A DNA stretch of 19,591 bases from Actinomycetes bacterium (GTDB lineage: Bacteria > Actinomycetota > Acidimicrobiia > Acidimicrobiales > RAAP-2). Below the pieces are notes generated by a model. The model was not told where the DNA came from and did no database searches. It saw only the letters and a program-made list of their open reading frames with translations. This document shows, one piece after another, positions 12,863-19,464 of the stretch. Numbering within the stretch: position 1 is the first letter of the stretch; each line of letters begins with the position of its first letter. Position numbers and translations under genes: made by a program. The DNA lies in contig JAJYXS010000044.1 in NCBI GenBank assembly GCA_021801615.1, positions 1 through 19,591 on the forward strand, written 5' to 3'.

Positions 12863-14532
12863 GCACGGCCCCGGCACGCATCGTCGCCTCCGGCCCGGTG
12901 ATGACCCCCGATGACGTCGCCGACCGGATCGGCGCGATCGCAGAGACCTACTCGTCCGGAGGCGACGCGCAGGTCGTCGTCTGCGACGGCTTCGGGGTTC
13001 GGGCGACCGTTAACCACGGCGCCCTCGTCGTCGCCGACGGCGTGGGCGAGCACCGTCGGGAGCGCACGTACGCCAAGGTCGCAGCACCGTCCCGGCTCGT
13101 CGTCGCCGGAGACGGCATCGTCACGACCGAAGCCCTCTCGTGGTGCCGGGCGCAGGGTGTCGCCGTCGTGGTGCTCCGGGCTGGCGACGTGCTCCTCGGC
13201 GCCTCGCCCCCTGGGAAAGACGATGCGAGGGTGCGCCGTCAGCAGGCCTTGGCCGGCGTCGACGGCTCGCCGGTCGGGCTTCGCATCGTGCGGGACCTGC
13301 TCGCAGAGAAGCTGCGCGGGCAGGCCGCGGTGCTCACGCGGACCTTTGCCGCCGACGACACCGCGTCAACGATCCTCGACTTGGCCGGCGGCATCGAGGT
13401 CGCAGGCTCGGTCGACGAGTGCCGCCAGCTCGAAGCGGTCGCCGCCGCGGCCTTCTTCGCCTGCTGGGCCGGGCACCCTGCGACCGCGGTCGGCTTCGTC
13501 GCAAAGGATCGCCGACGTGTGCCGCCGCACTGGTCCGCCTACGACTCCCGGCGCTCTGCGATCACGGGCGCGGCGAACACGAACCGGCTGGCCGAGCGGC
13601 CGCTCAACGCGCTGCTGAACTACACCTACCGGCTCGCAGAGGTCGAGGCCCGCTTCGCCTTGGTCCGCCTCGGGCTCGACCCCGGGCTCGGCGTCTTGCA
13701 CCTGGACGCCGCGGGCCGGGACTCGCTCGCCCTCGACGTCCTCGAACCGCTGCGCCCGAAGGTCGACGCCTTCGTGCTCGCACTCGTCGCCGAGCGGATG
13801 TTCCGCAAGTCCGACTTCGTGGAGCGCTCCGACGGGCACGTGAGGGTCGCAGCGCCGCTCTCGCACGAGCTGGCCGCCACCATGCCGACGTGGCGACGTG
13901 AGGTCGGCCCCTACGCAGAGGCCGTCCTCCACGCCATCACCGACGCCGTGGCGGGCAAGACGACCAGGACCACGCCGCTTACGGGCGCCAAGGCCGTTGC
14001 CGCATCGGCCGAGGTCCGACGCCGCAAGGGCGAGGAGGCCCGGGCACGCGCAGAGACGGTCCACGCCGAGCACCGCGCCGCTCGCCCCACCCGCCGGCCA
14101 CAGGCGTTGGCACCTGAGACGGCCGCGGCTGCGATGGCCCGCTGCCTCGACTGCGGAGGGGCGCTCACCCGGCCCCGCCACGTGCGCTGCGAGGCGTGCT
14201 GGGAGCGCCAGCCCGGCCAGTCCCGAGAGGCCCGGCGACGCCGGGGACGCTCCATCGCGATGGCCCGCAGCGAGCTGGACGCCTGGCGTGCCGAGCACCC
14301 GCACGCGAACGCCGACCCCTCCCACTTCGCCCCGATCCGGGACGGGCTCGCCACGGTGACGCTCGCCGAGATCATGTCGACCCTCGGGGTCTCGAAGGCC
14401 TCTGCGTCCTCGTGGCGGTCGGGCCGGGTCGTCCCGGCTCTCCGGCACTGGGGCGCCCTGGCCGCCCTGGCCGGCGTCGAGGTGCACGAGGGCGTGGCAG
14501 GCGGGCACGTGGTCGCAGAGGCCGCTTCGTGA
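12859..14532 (+). CDS. cas1: Cas1-family integrase (casposase-like) with zinc ribbon and HTH tail
   Basis: 557 aa, much longer than the roughly 300-340 aa of CRISPR Cas1. An N-terminal beta-rich domain (about 15-110) precedes the helical catalytic domain. That domain holds NALLNYTYRLAEVEAR, GLDPGLGVLHLD and SLALDVLEPLRPKVDAFVL. By pattern the metal ligands are E261, H281 and E296, with D293 nearby, all present, so it should be an active integrase. After a basic linker (about 340-425) come a zinc ribbon (C429, C432, C444, C447) and an HTH (about 487-530, TLAEIMSTLGVSKASASSW). There is no Cas2, no effector and no CRISPR array. With the terminal repeats and PolB it is best read as a casposase that joins the element ends to target DNA. 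Confidence 0.93.
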   Translation: MSTAPARIVASGPVMTPDDVADRIGAIAETYSSGGDAQVVVCDGFGVRATVNHGALVVADGVGEHRRERTYAKVAAPSRLVVAGDGIVTTEALSWCRAQGVAVVVLRAGDVLLGASPPGKDDARVRRQQALAGVDGSPVGLRIVRDLLAEKLRGQAAVLTRTFAADDTASTILDLAGGIEVAGSVDECRQLEAVAAAAFFACWAGHPATAVGFVAKDRRRVPPHWSAYDSRRSAITGAANTNRLAERPLNALLNYTYRLAEVEARFALVRLGLDPGLGVLHLDAAGRDSLALDVLEPLRPKVDAFVLALVAERMFRKSDFVERSDGHVRVAAPLSHELAATMPTWRREVGPYAEAVLHAITDAVAGKTTRTTPLTGAKAVAASAEVRRRKGEEARARAETVHAEHRAARPTRRPQALAPETAAAAMARCLDCGGALTRPRHVRCEACWERQPGQSREARRRRGRSIAMARSELDAWRAEHPHANADPSHFAPIRDGLATVTLAEIMSTLGVSKASASSWRSGRVVPALRHWGALAALAGVEVHEGVAGGHVVAEAAS

Positions 14533-14855
14533 GCGCCGCTCTCACCGCCCACGAGCGACGGCGCTACGCGATCAGGAAGGCCGGGGAGCGCCGGGCCGAG
14601 GAGCTGGCGCCCGTCCTCGCCGAGGTCGACCGGCTCGTTGCCGAGGTCGGGTGGGCCACGGCTCGACCCGTCGTCGAGGCCGTCATGGCGCCCGTCCGGG
14701 TGACGGGTCCTCGTGGTGTCTGGCGTCACCGTGTCGGCAAGCAGACGGGAGGCCGGCTCCTGGCCGCCCTCGGAACGCTGCCGGTGCAATGCACCCTGCC
14801 GCTCACACGCCCGAGGCTTACGATCAGAACAGGAGGGAGACCGTTCGATGAGTAA
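14529..14855 (+). CDS. Small helical protein, paralogue of the 2086-2403 product
   Basis: 108 aa, GTG in a GTGA overlap with cas1. Residues about 28-95 align closely with the leftward gene at 2086-2403 (AEVDRLVAEVGW, VMAPVR, GVWRHRVGK, then a Leu-rich end). It starts with a basic helix (AHERRRYAIRKAGERRAEEL). The gene carries the AGGAGG of the next gene (14831-14836) inside its 3' end, as its paralogue does for the DUF2510 gene. Family unknown. The coupling to cas1 here and to a regulator operon in the other copy argues for a general role in the element, perhaps DNA binding. Confidence 0.8.
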   Translation: MSAALTAHERRRYAIRKAGERRAEELAPVLAEVDRLVAEVGWATARPVVEAVMAPVRVTGPRGVWRHRVGKQTGGRLLAALGTLPVQCTLPLTRPRLTIRTGGRPFDE

Positions 14856-15690
14856 GCCCCTTGCCATAACGGGTGCCGTGGTGGTCCTGCTCGTGGTAGC
14901 CGCGGGTGCGTTCCTCGCTGGCCGAGAGACGGTCCATCCTGCCCGCGCCAAATCGATCGCCGCTGCCTCTGCGATACCGATGGTCGCGAATTGCAGTACA
15001 CCTCCGGTGCGCAAGCCAGCCAGCCTTCATTGGTGTTCCAGCTTGTGCAGCAACTATACGACCAACATCGTCTGGTCCACGTGGGGGCCACACACTGCTC
15101 GCGGCACTGGGACATTCGTTACCAAGACAACCCGACACGGCAACGGGTCTTGCGGTACCTCCACGCCGATCCACCACCCCGGCACCCCCGTCGTTCTCAC
15201 TGATCCAAAGTACGTCACGATCTGTCCCACAGGCAGCAGCGCGAGAAAGGTCCTAGTGTTCACGAAGTCGAGTCCTGCATACGCGCTTTCCACATACGGG
15301 TCACAGACGTGCGCCACGTCTACCACTACGGCGCCCCATATCCAGCCGGCGACGGGCTCGACGGTGCTGGTTGCCAGGTGTCCGGGAATGAAGGTATGGA
15401 CGACAACACACGGCTTTGAACCGTTCGCGATTATCGGCTGCGCCAACGGAATCAGCATTCTTACAATCGTTTGGACAACATGGGGTGCCCGAACGGCAAC
15501 TGGCACGGGAACACTCATATACCAGGAACACCAGACATTCGTCCGGGTTACCCTGTCGAATCCAGTTCGCCAGACAGGACGCCTTGTATGGGGCACGATC
15601 GTGGCGCAATCGATCTACCGCAGCACAGGCGCCCCACTCCCAACGGGCATCACTTTTCGCGAGGCGCTCCCAACATGGGGAATGCCGTGA
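14848..15690 (+). CDS. Exported or membrane-anchored protein with two tandem domains
   Basis: 280 aa. The ATG follows AGGAGGGAGA at 10 bases. Residues about 5-26 form one hydrophobic segment (signal anchor or signal peptide). The exported part is Thr/Ser/Gly-rich with paired cysteines. It contains two copies of a motif I-V-W-(S/T)-T-W-G ... A-x-G-T-G-T, at about 74-90 and 207-223, so it is probably two repeated beta domains. Similar W-x2-WG modules occur in small secreted actinobacterial proteins of unknown role. The DNA is clearly richer in A+T than its neighbours, which suggests a different origin. It lies directly downstream of the paralogous small protein and ends in a GTGA overlap with the next membrane protein. 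Confidence 0.85.
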   Translation: MSKPLAITGAVVVLLVVAAGAFLAGRETVHPARAKSIAAASAIPMVANCSTPPVRKPASLHWCSSLCSNYTTNIVWSTWGPHTARGTGTFVTKTTRHGNGSCGTSTPIHHPGTPVVLTDPKYVTICPTGSSARKVLVFTKSSPAYALSTYGSQTCATSTTTAPHIQPATGSTVLVARCPGMKVWTTTHGFEPFAIIGCANGISILTIVWTTWGARTATGTGTLIYQEHQTFVRVTLSNPVRQTGRLVWGTIVAQSIYRSTGAPLPTGITFREALPTWGMP

Positions 15691-16274
15691 CCCTCGCGCC
15701 CACCGACTACCGCGCCTGGCGATCCGAGGTCGCAGGCCGGGACCGCGCATATGCCGCCGGCTACCGCGCGGGGCAGCTCGACGCACGAGCCCACCGGGAC
15801 CGTCTCGTGGTCCTCGGCGTCGTGGCGGCCGTGTTCCTCTTCGGCAGGCGGCTGCACCCGCTCTTCGGGATCGCCGTCGCCCTGGCGCTCGTCATGGCGC
15901 TCTGGCCCCTGCTCTACGTCGTGCTCGTAGCCGAACTGGTCGTGCGCCACCATCGCCGGCACCACACAGGCTGGCGCACGGCCGCCTACGCCGCCTCGTG
16001 GTTAGCCGGTGCCGGGCTCGTGCTCCTGGCGCTCGTCGACGCCACGTGGTGGCCGCTCGCAGGCGTCGGGGTCCTCGTGCTCGCGTGGACGCTCGGACCC
16101 CGCGTGCTCGCCTCCGTGCGCGGACGTGGCGGGCGCGGACCCGGGCGTCCCTCCGGCGCAGACCCCTCGTGGCCCCCGCCGGAGGCGCCGTTCGACGATG
16201 CGGACATGACACTCCCGGAGCCCTCCACGTCGGCCACCAGGCGTGCCCAGGCCCGCTGGGCGGGCCGTCCGTAG
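15687..16274 (+). CDS. Polytopic membrane protein, unknown function
   Basis: 195 aa from GTG 15687, which overlaps the upstream stop as most genes here do; ATG 15675 is an alternative. A basic, Tyr/Arg/Ala-rich cytoplasmic start (about 1-35) is followed by about four hydrophobic segments (roughly 38-53, 58-83, 95-116, 119-137), a His-rich loop (RHHRRHHTG) and a polar Pro-rich cytoplasmic tail. The pattern resembles small membrane proteins of conjugative actinobacterial plasmids, but no motif proves that. It is the last gene of the Cas1 module, followed by hairpins. Confidence 0.8.
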   Translation: MTLAPTDYRAWRSEVAGRDRAYAAGYRAGQLDARAHRDRLVVLGVVAAVFLFGRRLHPLFGIAVALALVMALWPLLYVVLVAELVVRHHRRHHTGWRTAAYAASWLAGAGLVLLALVDATWWPLAGVGVLVLAWTLGPRVLASVRGRGGRGPGRPSGADPSWPPPEAPFDDADMTLPEPSTSATRRAQARWAGRP

Positions 16275-16275
16275 G

Positions 16276-16376
16276 GCCGGCGCCGGCGAGGGACGAGGGG
16301 CCACCAGGTGGCCCCAGGAGCACGCCGGACGGCCCGTTCGGGCACGTCCCGCAGGCACCCCCCCTCGGGCGTGCCT
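16276..16376. terminator. Cluster of hairpins after the Cas1 module, possible terminator
   Basis: Immediately after the stop codon come a 12-base palindrome GCCGGCGCCGGC (16276-16287), a perfect 9-base inverted repeat GGGGCCACC/GGTGGCCCC around one base (16297-16315), and AGGCAC/GTGCCT arms (16353-16358 and 16371-16376). None is followed by a T-run, so termination is uncertain in a G+C-rich host. The position between two transcription units supports termination, or a binding or replication role. Confidence 0.4.
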
Positions 16377-16396
16377 CTACGCGTGCGCACGGTCTG

Positions 16397-16508
16397 CGGA
16401 CGGAATCGGACAGCCCCGTATGCTGGGAAAATGGACAGGCACGGTGTACGTGTGTCCGGGTTTCGGACGGAATCGGACAGCCCCACGGACGGCCCCACGG
16501 ACAGCCCC
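16397..16508. repeat. Iteron-like direct repeats upstream of and within the AAA+ gene start
   Basis: A 21-base sequence is exactly repeated at 16397-16417 and 16464-16484. Both copies end in CGGACAGCCCC. Two further shortened copies follow directly: ACGGACGGCCCC (16485-16496) and ACGGACAGCCCC (16497-16508). The second set lies inside the proposed coding start and produces a repetitive peptide. The spacing and number resemble plasmid iterons or multiple operator sites. They could bind the AAA+ protein's own winged helix, WhiB, or an initiator. Confidence 0.6.
16419..16424 (+). promoter_or_regulatory. Putative -10 element for the AAA+ gene
   Basis: TATGCT fits TANNNT and ends 6 bases before ATG 16431, which has no ribosome-binding site. 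This matches a leaderless transcript starting at the ATG and parallels the layout at 2947-2952. The first 21-base repeat lies just upstream, overlapping the -35 region, so a repeat-bound protein could repress or activate this promoter. Confidence 0.35.
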
Positions 16509-18212
16509 ACGAGGGGCGCTGCGGCCCTCGGACGTGCGGTCGGAGAGGCGAACGCAGGGGCGATCGTGGCGGCCCTCGGAGGCCGTAGGGACGCCACCGT
16601 GACCGAGATCGCCCGGGCGAGCGGGGTCTCGGATCGCCGGGTGCGGGACCACCTCTACCGGCTCGCGGCGGCCGGCCTCGTCGAGCGCACCGGGGCAACC
16701 CGCTGGCGGCTCACGCCGGCCGGCGGCGCGCAGGCGGGACCCCCGGCGTCACGGGCGGACCTCGCCCGGGTCCTCGACCTGCTGCCCTCCGAGGCGCACC
16801 GGGCGCTCGCCCGGCTCGTCCTCGCAGCCGTCGTCGCCCGCTGGCATCGTGGCGTCGACGGGGCGACCGGGTGGCCGAGCTTCGGGCTGTGGGAACCCCC
16901 GGGGAGCGGCAAGACGACCGTCGGGCGCCTCTGCGCACGGGTGCTCGGGCTCGACGAGTACGCGGTGGTCCGGGTCGCCAGCGACCTCGACCGGGCCGAG
17001 CTGCTCGGGCGCCGGGTCCCCGACGGCACGGGCGCCTACCGCTTCGCCCCGGCCCTCGCACTCGGGCGCCCGCTCCTCTGCCTCGACGAGCTGGACAAGG
17101 TGCGAGGGGAGGCCCGGGCCGACGCCCTGCGGCTCCTCCAGGGTGACTCGGCGCTCGTCCTCGAAGGCGAGCGCGTCCGGCTCGCGGCGAGCGTCCTCGT
17201 CACCTTCAACGCCGGCGCCGATCCGAGGGACGTGCTCCCCGCGGACCGGCTCCGGCGCATGGTCCACGTCTCGACGGTCGGGGTCCACGAGGCCGAGTGC
17301 CGACGGGCAGCCGGGCAGCTCTTCGACGAGGCGTCGCTCCCCGTGCTCGACCTCGACCGCATCGACGTGCCCGCAGGCCCGGGCGCCGAGGTCCGCCGGT
17401 ACTTCGACGAGGAGCTCGTGCGCTCCCTCGTCGCCGAGGCCCGGGCGCTCTACCCCGGCCACGCGCTCAGCCTGATCGTGCCCGGGCGCATGGCCCTCGG
17501 CGGCACGGACGAAGAGGAGGCCGCCCGGGCCGTCGCCGCCGACTACCTCGTCTGCGCGGCCACCTGGGGCGGGGCCAGGACTACCGCGCTCGCCCGGTTC
17601 GCCGAGCCTGGCGGGGCACCGACGGTCGCCGACGACGAGGACGACACGCCGGCCGGGGCGATCGGGCTCGCAGAGGTGCGCGCCGTCCTCTGCGAGACGG
17701 CGAAGGCCGACCGCCGGGCGCTCGCGCGGGCGAAGGACACCGAGGCGATCGCCTTGCGCGGCGCGCTCGCTGAGCTGGTCGCCCAGCTGAAGGCGGCGAC
17801 GACCGCGGCGGAGGTCGAGGACCTCGGGCGCATCCTGGCCGGCCTCCAGCACCGTGCCCGGCGCCACGAGGAGGCCGAGGTCGCCCGCGGGCTCGCAGCC
17901 GGCAGGCGCACACGGTCGCACCCGGCCGCGCCGGCGTCACGGGCCGCGTACCTCGCCGAGCTTGCCCGCATCGGCAGCCGCGAGCCGCCCGGACCCGTGC
18001 TCGCCAGGCTCGGGCTCGCAGAGGACGACCCGCTGCCGACAGGGCACGGGCGCTGGCGCGGGAACGGGCGCAGCACCCGGGGCGCCGTGGTGCACGAGGG
18101 CGACACGTGGCACGAGCCCGCGGTGCAGATGATCCTCGCCGAGGCGATCGCAGCCGAGCCCGAACCCGACGGGCGGCCCACGCTCGCGCTCGTGCCCGGC
18201 GGGCTGGCCTGA
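16431..18212 (+). CDS. Winged-helix protein with MoxR-like AAA+ ATPase domain
   Basis: About 593 aa from ATG 16431. The start is uncertain because the first 30 residues are encoded by repeats. Residues about 35-105 form a winged helix (VTEIARASGVSDRRVRDHLY, then a wing ending in RWRLTPAGG). The AAA+ core has Walker A EPPGSGKTT at 155-163, with Glu instead of the usual leading Gly, and Walker B LLCLDELDK around D219-E220. An Arg-containing segment (PADRLRRMVHV) follows, as in MoxR/dynein-like ATPases. The C-terminal 200 residues are helical and charged. It may remodel DNA-protein complexes at the ends or at the adjacent repeats. It lacks the features of a packaging ATPase. Confidence 0.85.
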   Translation: MDRHGVRVSGFRTESDSPTDGPTDSPTRGAAALGRAVGEANAGAIVAALGGRRDATVTEIARASGVSDRRVRDHLYRLAAAGLVERTGATRWRLTPAGGAQAGPPASRADLARVLDLLPSEAHRALARLVLAAVVARWHRGVDGATGWPSFGLWEPPGSGKTTVGRLCARVLGLDEYAVVRVASDLDRAELLGRRVPDGTGAYRFAPALALGRPLLCLDELDKVRGEARADALRLLQGDSALVLEGERVRLAASVLVTFNAGADPRDVLPADRLRRMVHVSTVGVHEAECRRAAGQLFDEASLPVLDLDRIDVPAGPGAEVRRYFDEELVRSLVAEARALYPGHALSLIVPGRMALGGTDEEEAARAVAADYLVCAATWGGARTTALARFAEPGGAPTVADDEDDTPAGAIGLAEVRAVLCETAKADRRALARAKDTEAIALRGALAELVAQLKAATTAAEVEDLGRILAGLQHRARRHEEAEVARGLAAGRRTRSHPAAPASRAAYLAELARIGSREPPGPVLARLGLAEDDPLPTGHGRWRGNGRSTRGAVVHEGDTWHEPAVQMILAEAIAAEPEPDGRPTLALVPGGLA

Positions 18213-18382
18213 TCCGCCGGCGTAGGCACGTCGCACGCCGGCCGGCACGCCCGGCACATGCCCCGTGCGCGCGGCCGGTGCCCTCGCTCACGGTGGTTCC
18301 ACGGCTCCCCGCTAGGTCCCGGGCTGGCACCTCTCGGGGCCACGCTCGGTGTTTCCTCGCCCGTACGCACGGCAGCGGGCAC

Positions 18383-18404
18383 AAAAGCCGGGGCGGATGC
18401 CCCG
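18383..18404 (-). terminator. Intrinsic terminator of the leftward right-arm operon
   Basis: On the minus strand, just after the lipoprotein stop codon, CGGGGC and GCCCCG (18404-18399 and 18394-18389) form a 6-bp stem with a 4-base loop, followed by GCTTTTGT. This is the clearest factor-independent terminator in the window. It separates the leftward pair from the convergent AAA+ gene, which ends at 18212. The 196 bases between 18213 and 18408 otherwise hold no gene. Confidence 0.75.
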
Positions 18405-18408
18405 ATAG

Positions 18409-18927
18409 TCATCCTCTCCACCAGACAAACGACGTGGCTGTCAGTGTGGTCGTCCAGGCGATTCTGGCGAGTCCGACATTGTCCGGTACATCGAACACGA
18501 CGCAGCCAGTCGCAGCGAGCCCAGGTCCGATCTTGAATGTCGGACGGAATCTCGGGCATTCGAGGACTGTGTCGAACAGCGACGCTGTGTATGTCTGGCT
18601 GTTTGATCCGATCAGCGTCGCGTTTGTGTCGGCGTCGTGGGAGTAGTAACGCTTCGCCCCATAGATCGTGAACTCGACTGCGACCAACCGGGTGCCCGCT
18701 GTGGGGCCGAAGAACTGCGCTGTCTCTGCGCGGGCTGGGCTGAAGATCCGGTCCAGGCGAACCCGATAGGGAACGGGAGGTCTAATAGGCCTCACGAGAA
18801 AGGCAGACCCGACGCTCCCCGCTGGTCTCGCCGGATGCCCTGTGGAGGGCAGACACCCGGCAAGAACAAGAGCGATTGGAATCATGGCGGTCAGAAAGAA
18901 CCGTCGATTACGTCGAAGACGAGTCAT
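18409..18927 (-). CDS. Lipoprotein with DUF4352-like domain
   Basis: 172 aa. A basic N-terminus, hydrophobic stretch and lipobox LAGC with Cys25 predict export and lipid attachment to the outer face of the membrane. The mature part has the beta-sandwich pattern of DUF4352 (telokin-like) proteins: RLVAVEFTIYG, LIGSNSQTYTASLFD, and a C-terminal CVVFDVPDNVGLARIAW. Two cysteines (near 124 and 142) could form a disulphide. The ATG overlaps the preceding gene's stop (ATGA) and GAAGG lies just upstream. The DNA is less G+C-rich than the replication genes. Surface lipoproteins on mobile elements can act in exclusion or immunity, but that is inference. Confidence 0.88.
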   Translation of the reverse strand: MTRLRRNRRFFLTAMIPIALVLAGCLPSTGHPARPAGSVGSAFLVRPIRPPVPYRVRLDRIFSPARAETAQFFGPTAGTRLVAVEFTIYGAKRYYSHDADTNATLIGSNSQTYTASLFDTVLECPRFRPTFKIGPGLAATGCVVFDVPDNVGLARIAWTTTLTATSFVWWRG

Positions 18928-19085
18928 GTGCCTATCCTTCGTTCGGCTTCCACCTCGGCTTTGATTCGTCCCAGCCTTCCCACGATCGGCGCCAGTTCAG
19001 CGGGCGTGTCGCCTCGCAGCGTCAGGTCCACGCTCGTGCCGTGGCCCTCTACGCACACCACGACATCGCCGTCTGACACGCGCAT
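18924..19085 (-). CDS. Small protein of unknown function, coupled to the lipoprotein
   Basis: 53 aa from ATG 19085; GTG 19109 would give 61 aa but falls in the putative -10. It begins with two beta strands (VSDGDVVVCVEG, TSVDLTLRG) and ends in a charged helix (ELAPIVGRLGRIKAEVEAER). It overlaps the lipoprotein gene by ATGA. Proteins of this size and shape occur in actinophage regulatory regions, but I do not recognise a family. Confidence 0.65.
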   Translation of the reverse strand: MRVSDGDVVVCVEGHGTSVDLTLRGDTPAELAPIVGRLGRIKAEVEAERRIGT

Positions 19086-19107
19086 CTCTCGTGGCTCTCG
19101 TCTGTCC

Positions 19108-19137
19108 ACTCTTGCGCCGATATCTAGTTGCTGTCAA
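19108..19137 (-). promoter_or_regulatory. Putative promoter of the right-arm leftward pair
   Basis: On the minus strand a perfect TTGACA (complement of 19132-19137) is followed after 18 bases by AAGAGT (complement of 19108-19113), a weak -10. Transcription would start about 15-20 bases before ATG 19085. The surrounding 19115-19160 is a local A+T-rich patch, as expected of a promoter. Confidence 0.4.
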
Positions 19138-19153
19138 TGGGCAAGTTGACGGC

Positions 19154-19435
19154 TTGACCTCTGACCGAACGTGCCCCGCGAGCAGCGCGAGTGGCGCCGA
19201 TATCGCCGGGCGCCTCAAGGTGGCCCGCCCCGTCGCCGATGTCGAGGAGATCGCCAGCGCGGCCGCTGGGAGCATCGACGCCATCGAACGCCGGACCAAA
19301 GAATGCGAAGCCCTGGCGCACGTGATGGCGGCCCGGGAGTCGCCCGGGGCTCCTGGGCTCGGCGCCGACGAGCCCCACGGCGTCTGGGGCGGCACGATGC
19401 CGGGCGAGCGCTCCGTTCGGCGGCCGGCTCCATAG
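19154..19435 (+). CDS. Possible small helical protein next to the right end
   Basis: This is a low-confidence ORF of 93 aa if TTG 19154 is used; GTG 19091 is an earlier option. No ribosome-binding site is convincing. The middle (IAGRLKVARPVADVEEIASA, continuing to about residue 65) looks like a real amphipathic helix pair. Third codon positions are strongly G/C in this frame, unlike the opposite strand. The tail is Gly/Pro-rich and the ORF ends 29 bases before the terminal repeat. It is divergent from the lipoprotein pair. If unreal, then 19110-19464 holds only a promoter. Confidence 0.35.
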   Translation: MTSDRTCPASSASGADIAGRLKVARPVADVEEIASAAAGSIDAIERRTKECEALAHVMAARESPGAPGLGADEPHGVWGGTMPGERSVRRPAP

Positions 19436-19464
19436 CCGGGCTCGCACGTCCGGTCCGGCGCCTT

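Noticed and set aside
12859..16274. CRISPR array or cas2 near cas1
   Set aside because: No regularly spaced repeats of 25-40 bases occur anywhere in the window, and the small neighbour at 12623-12862 lacks Cas2 features.
16749..17921. A 390-codon minus-strand frame opposite the AAA+ gene
   Set aside because: A shadow of the real gene, which has Walker A and B and a winged helix. The antisense product has no recognisable features.
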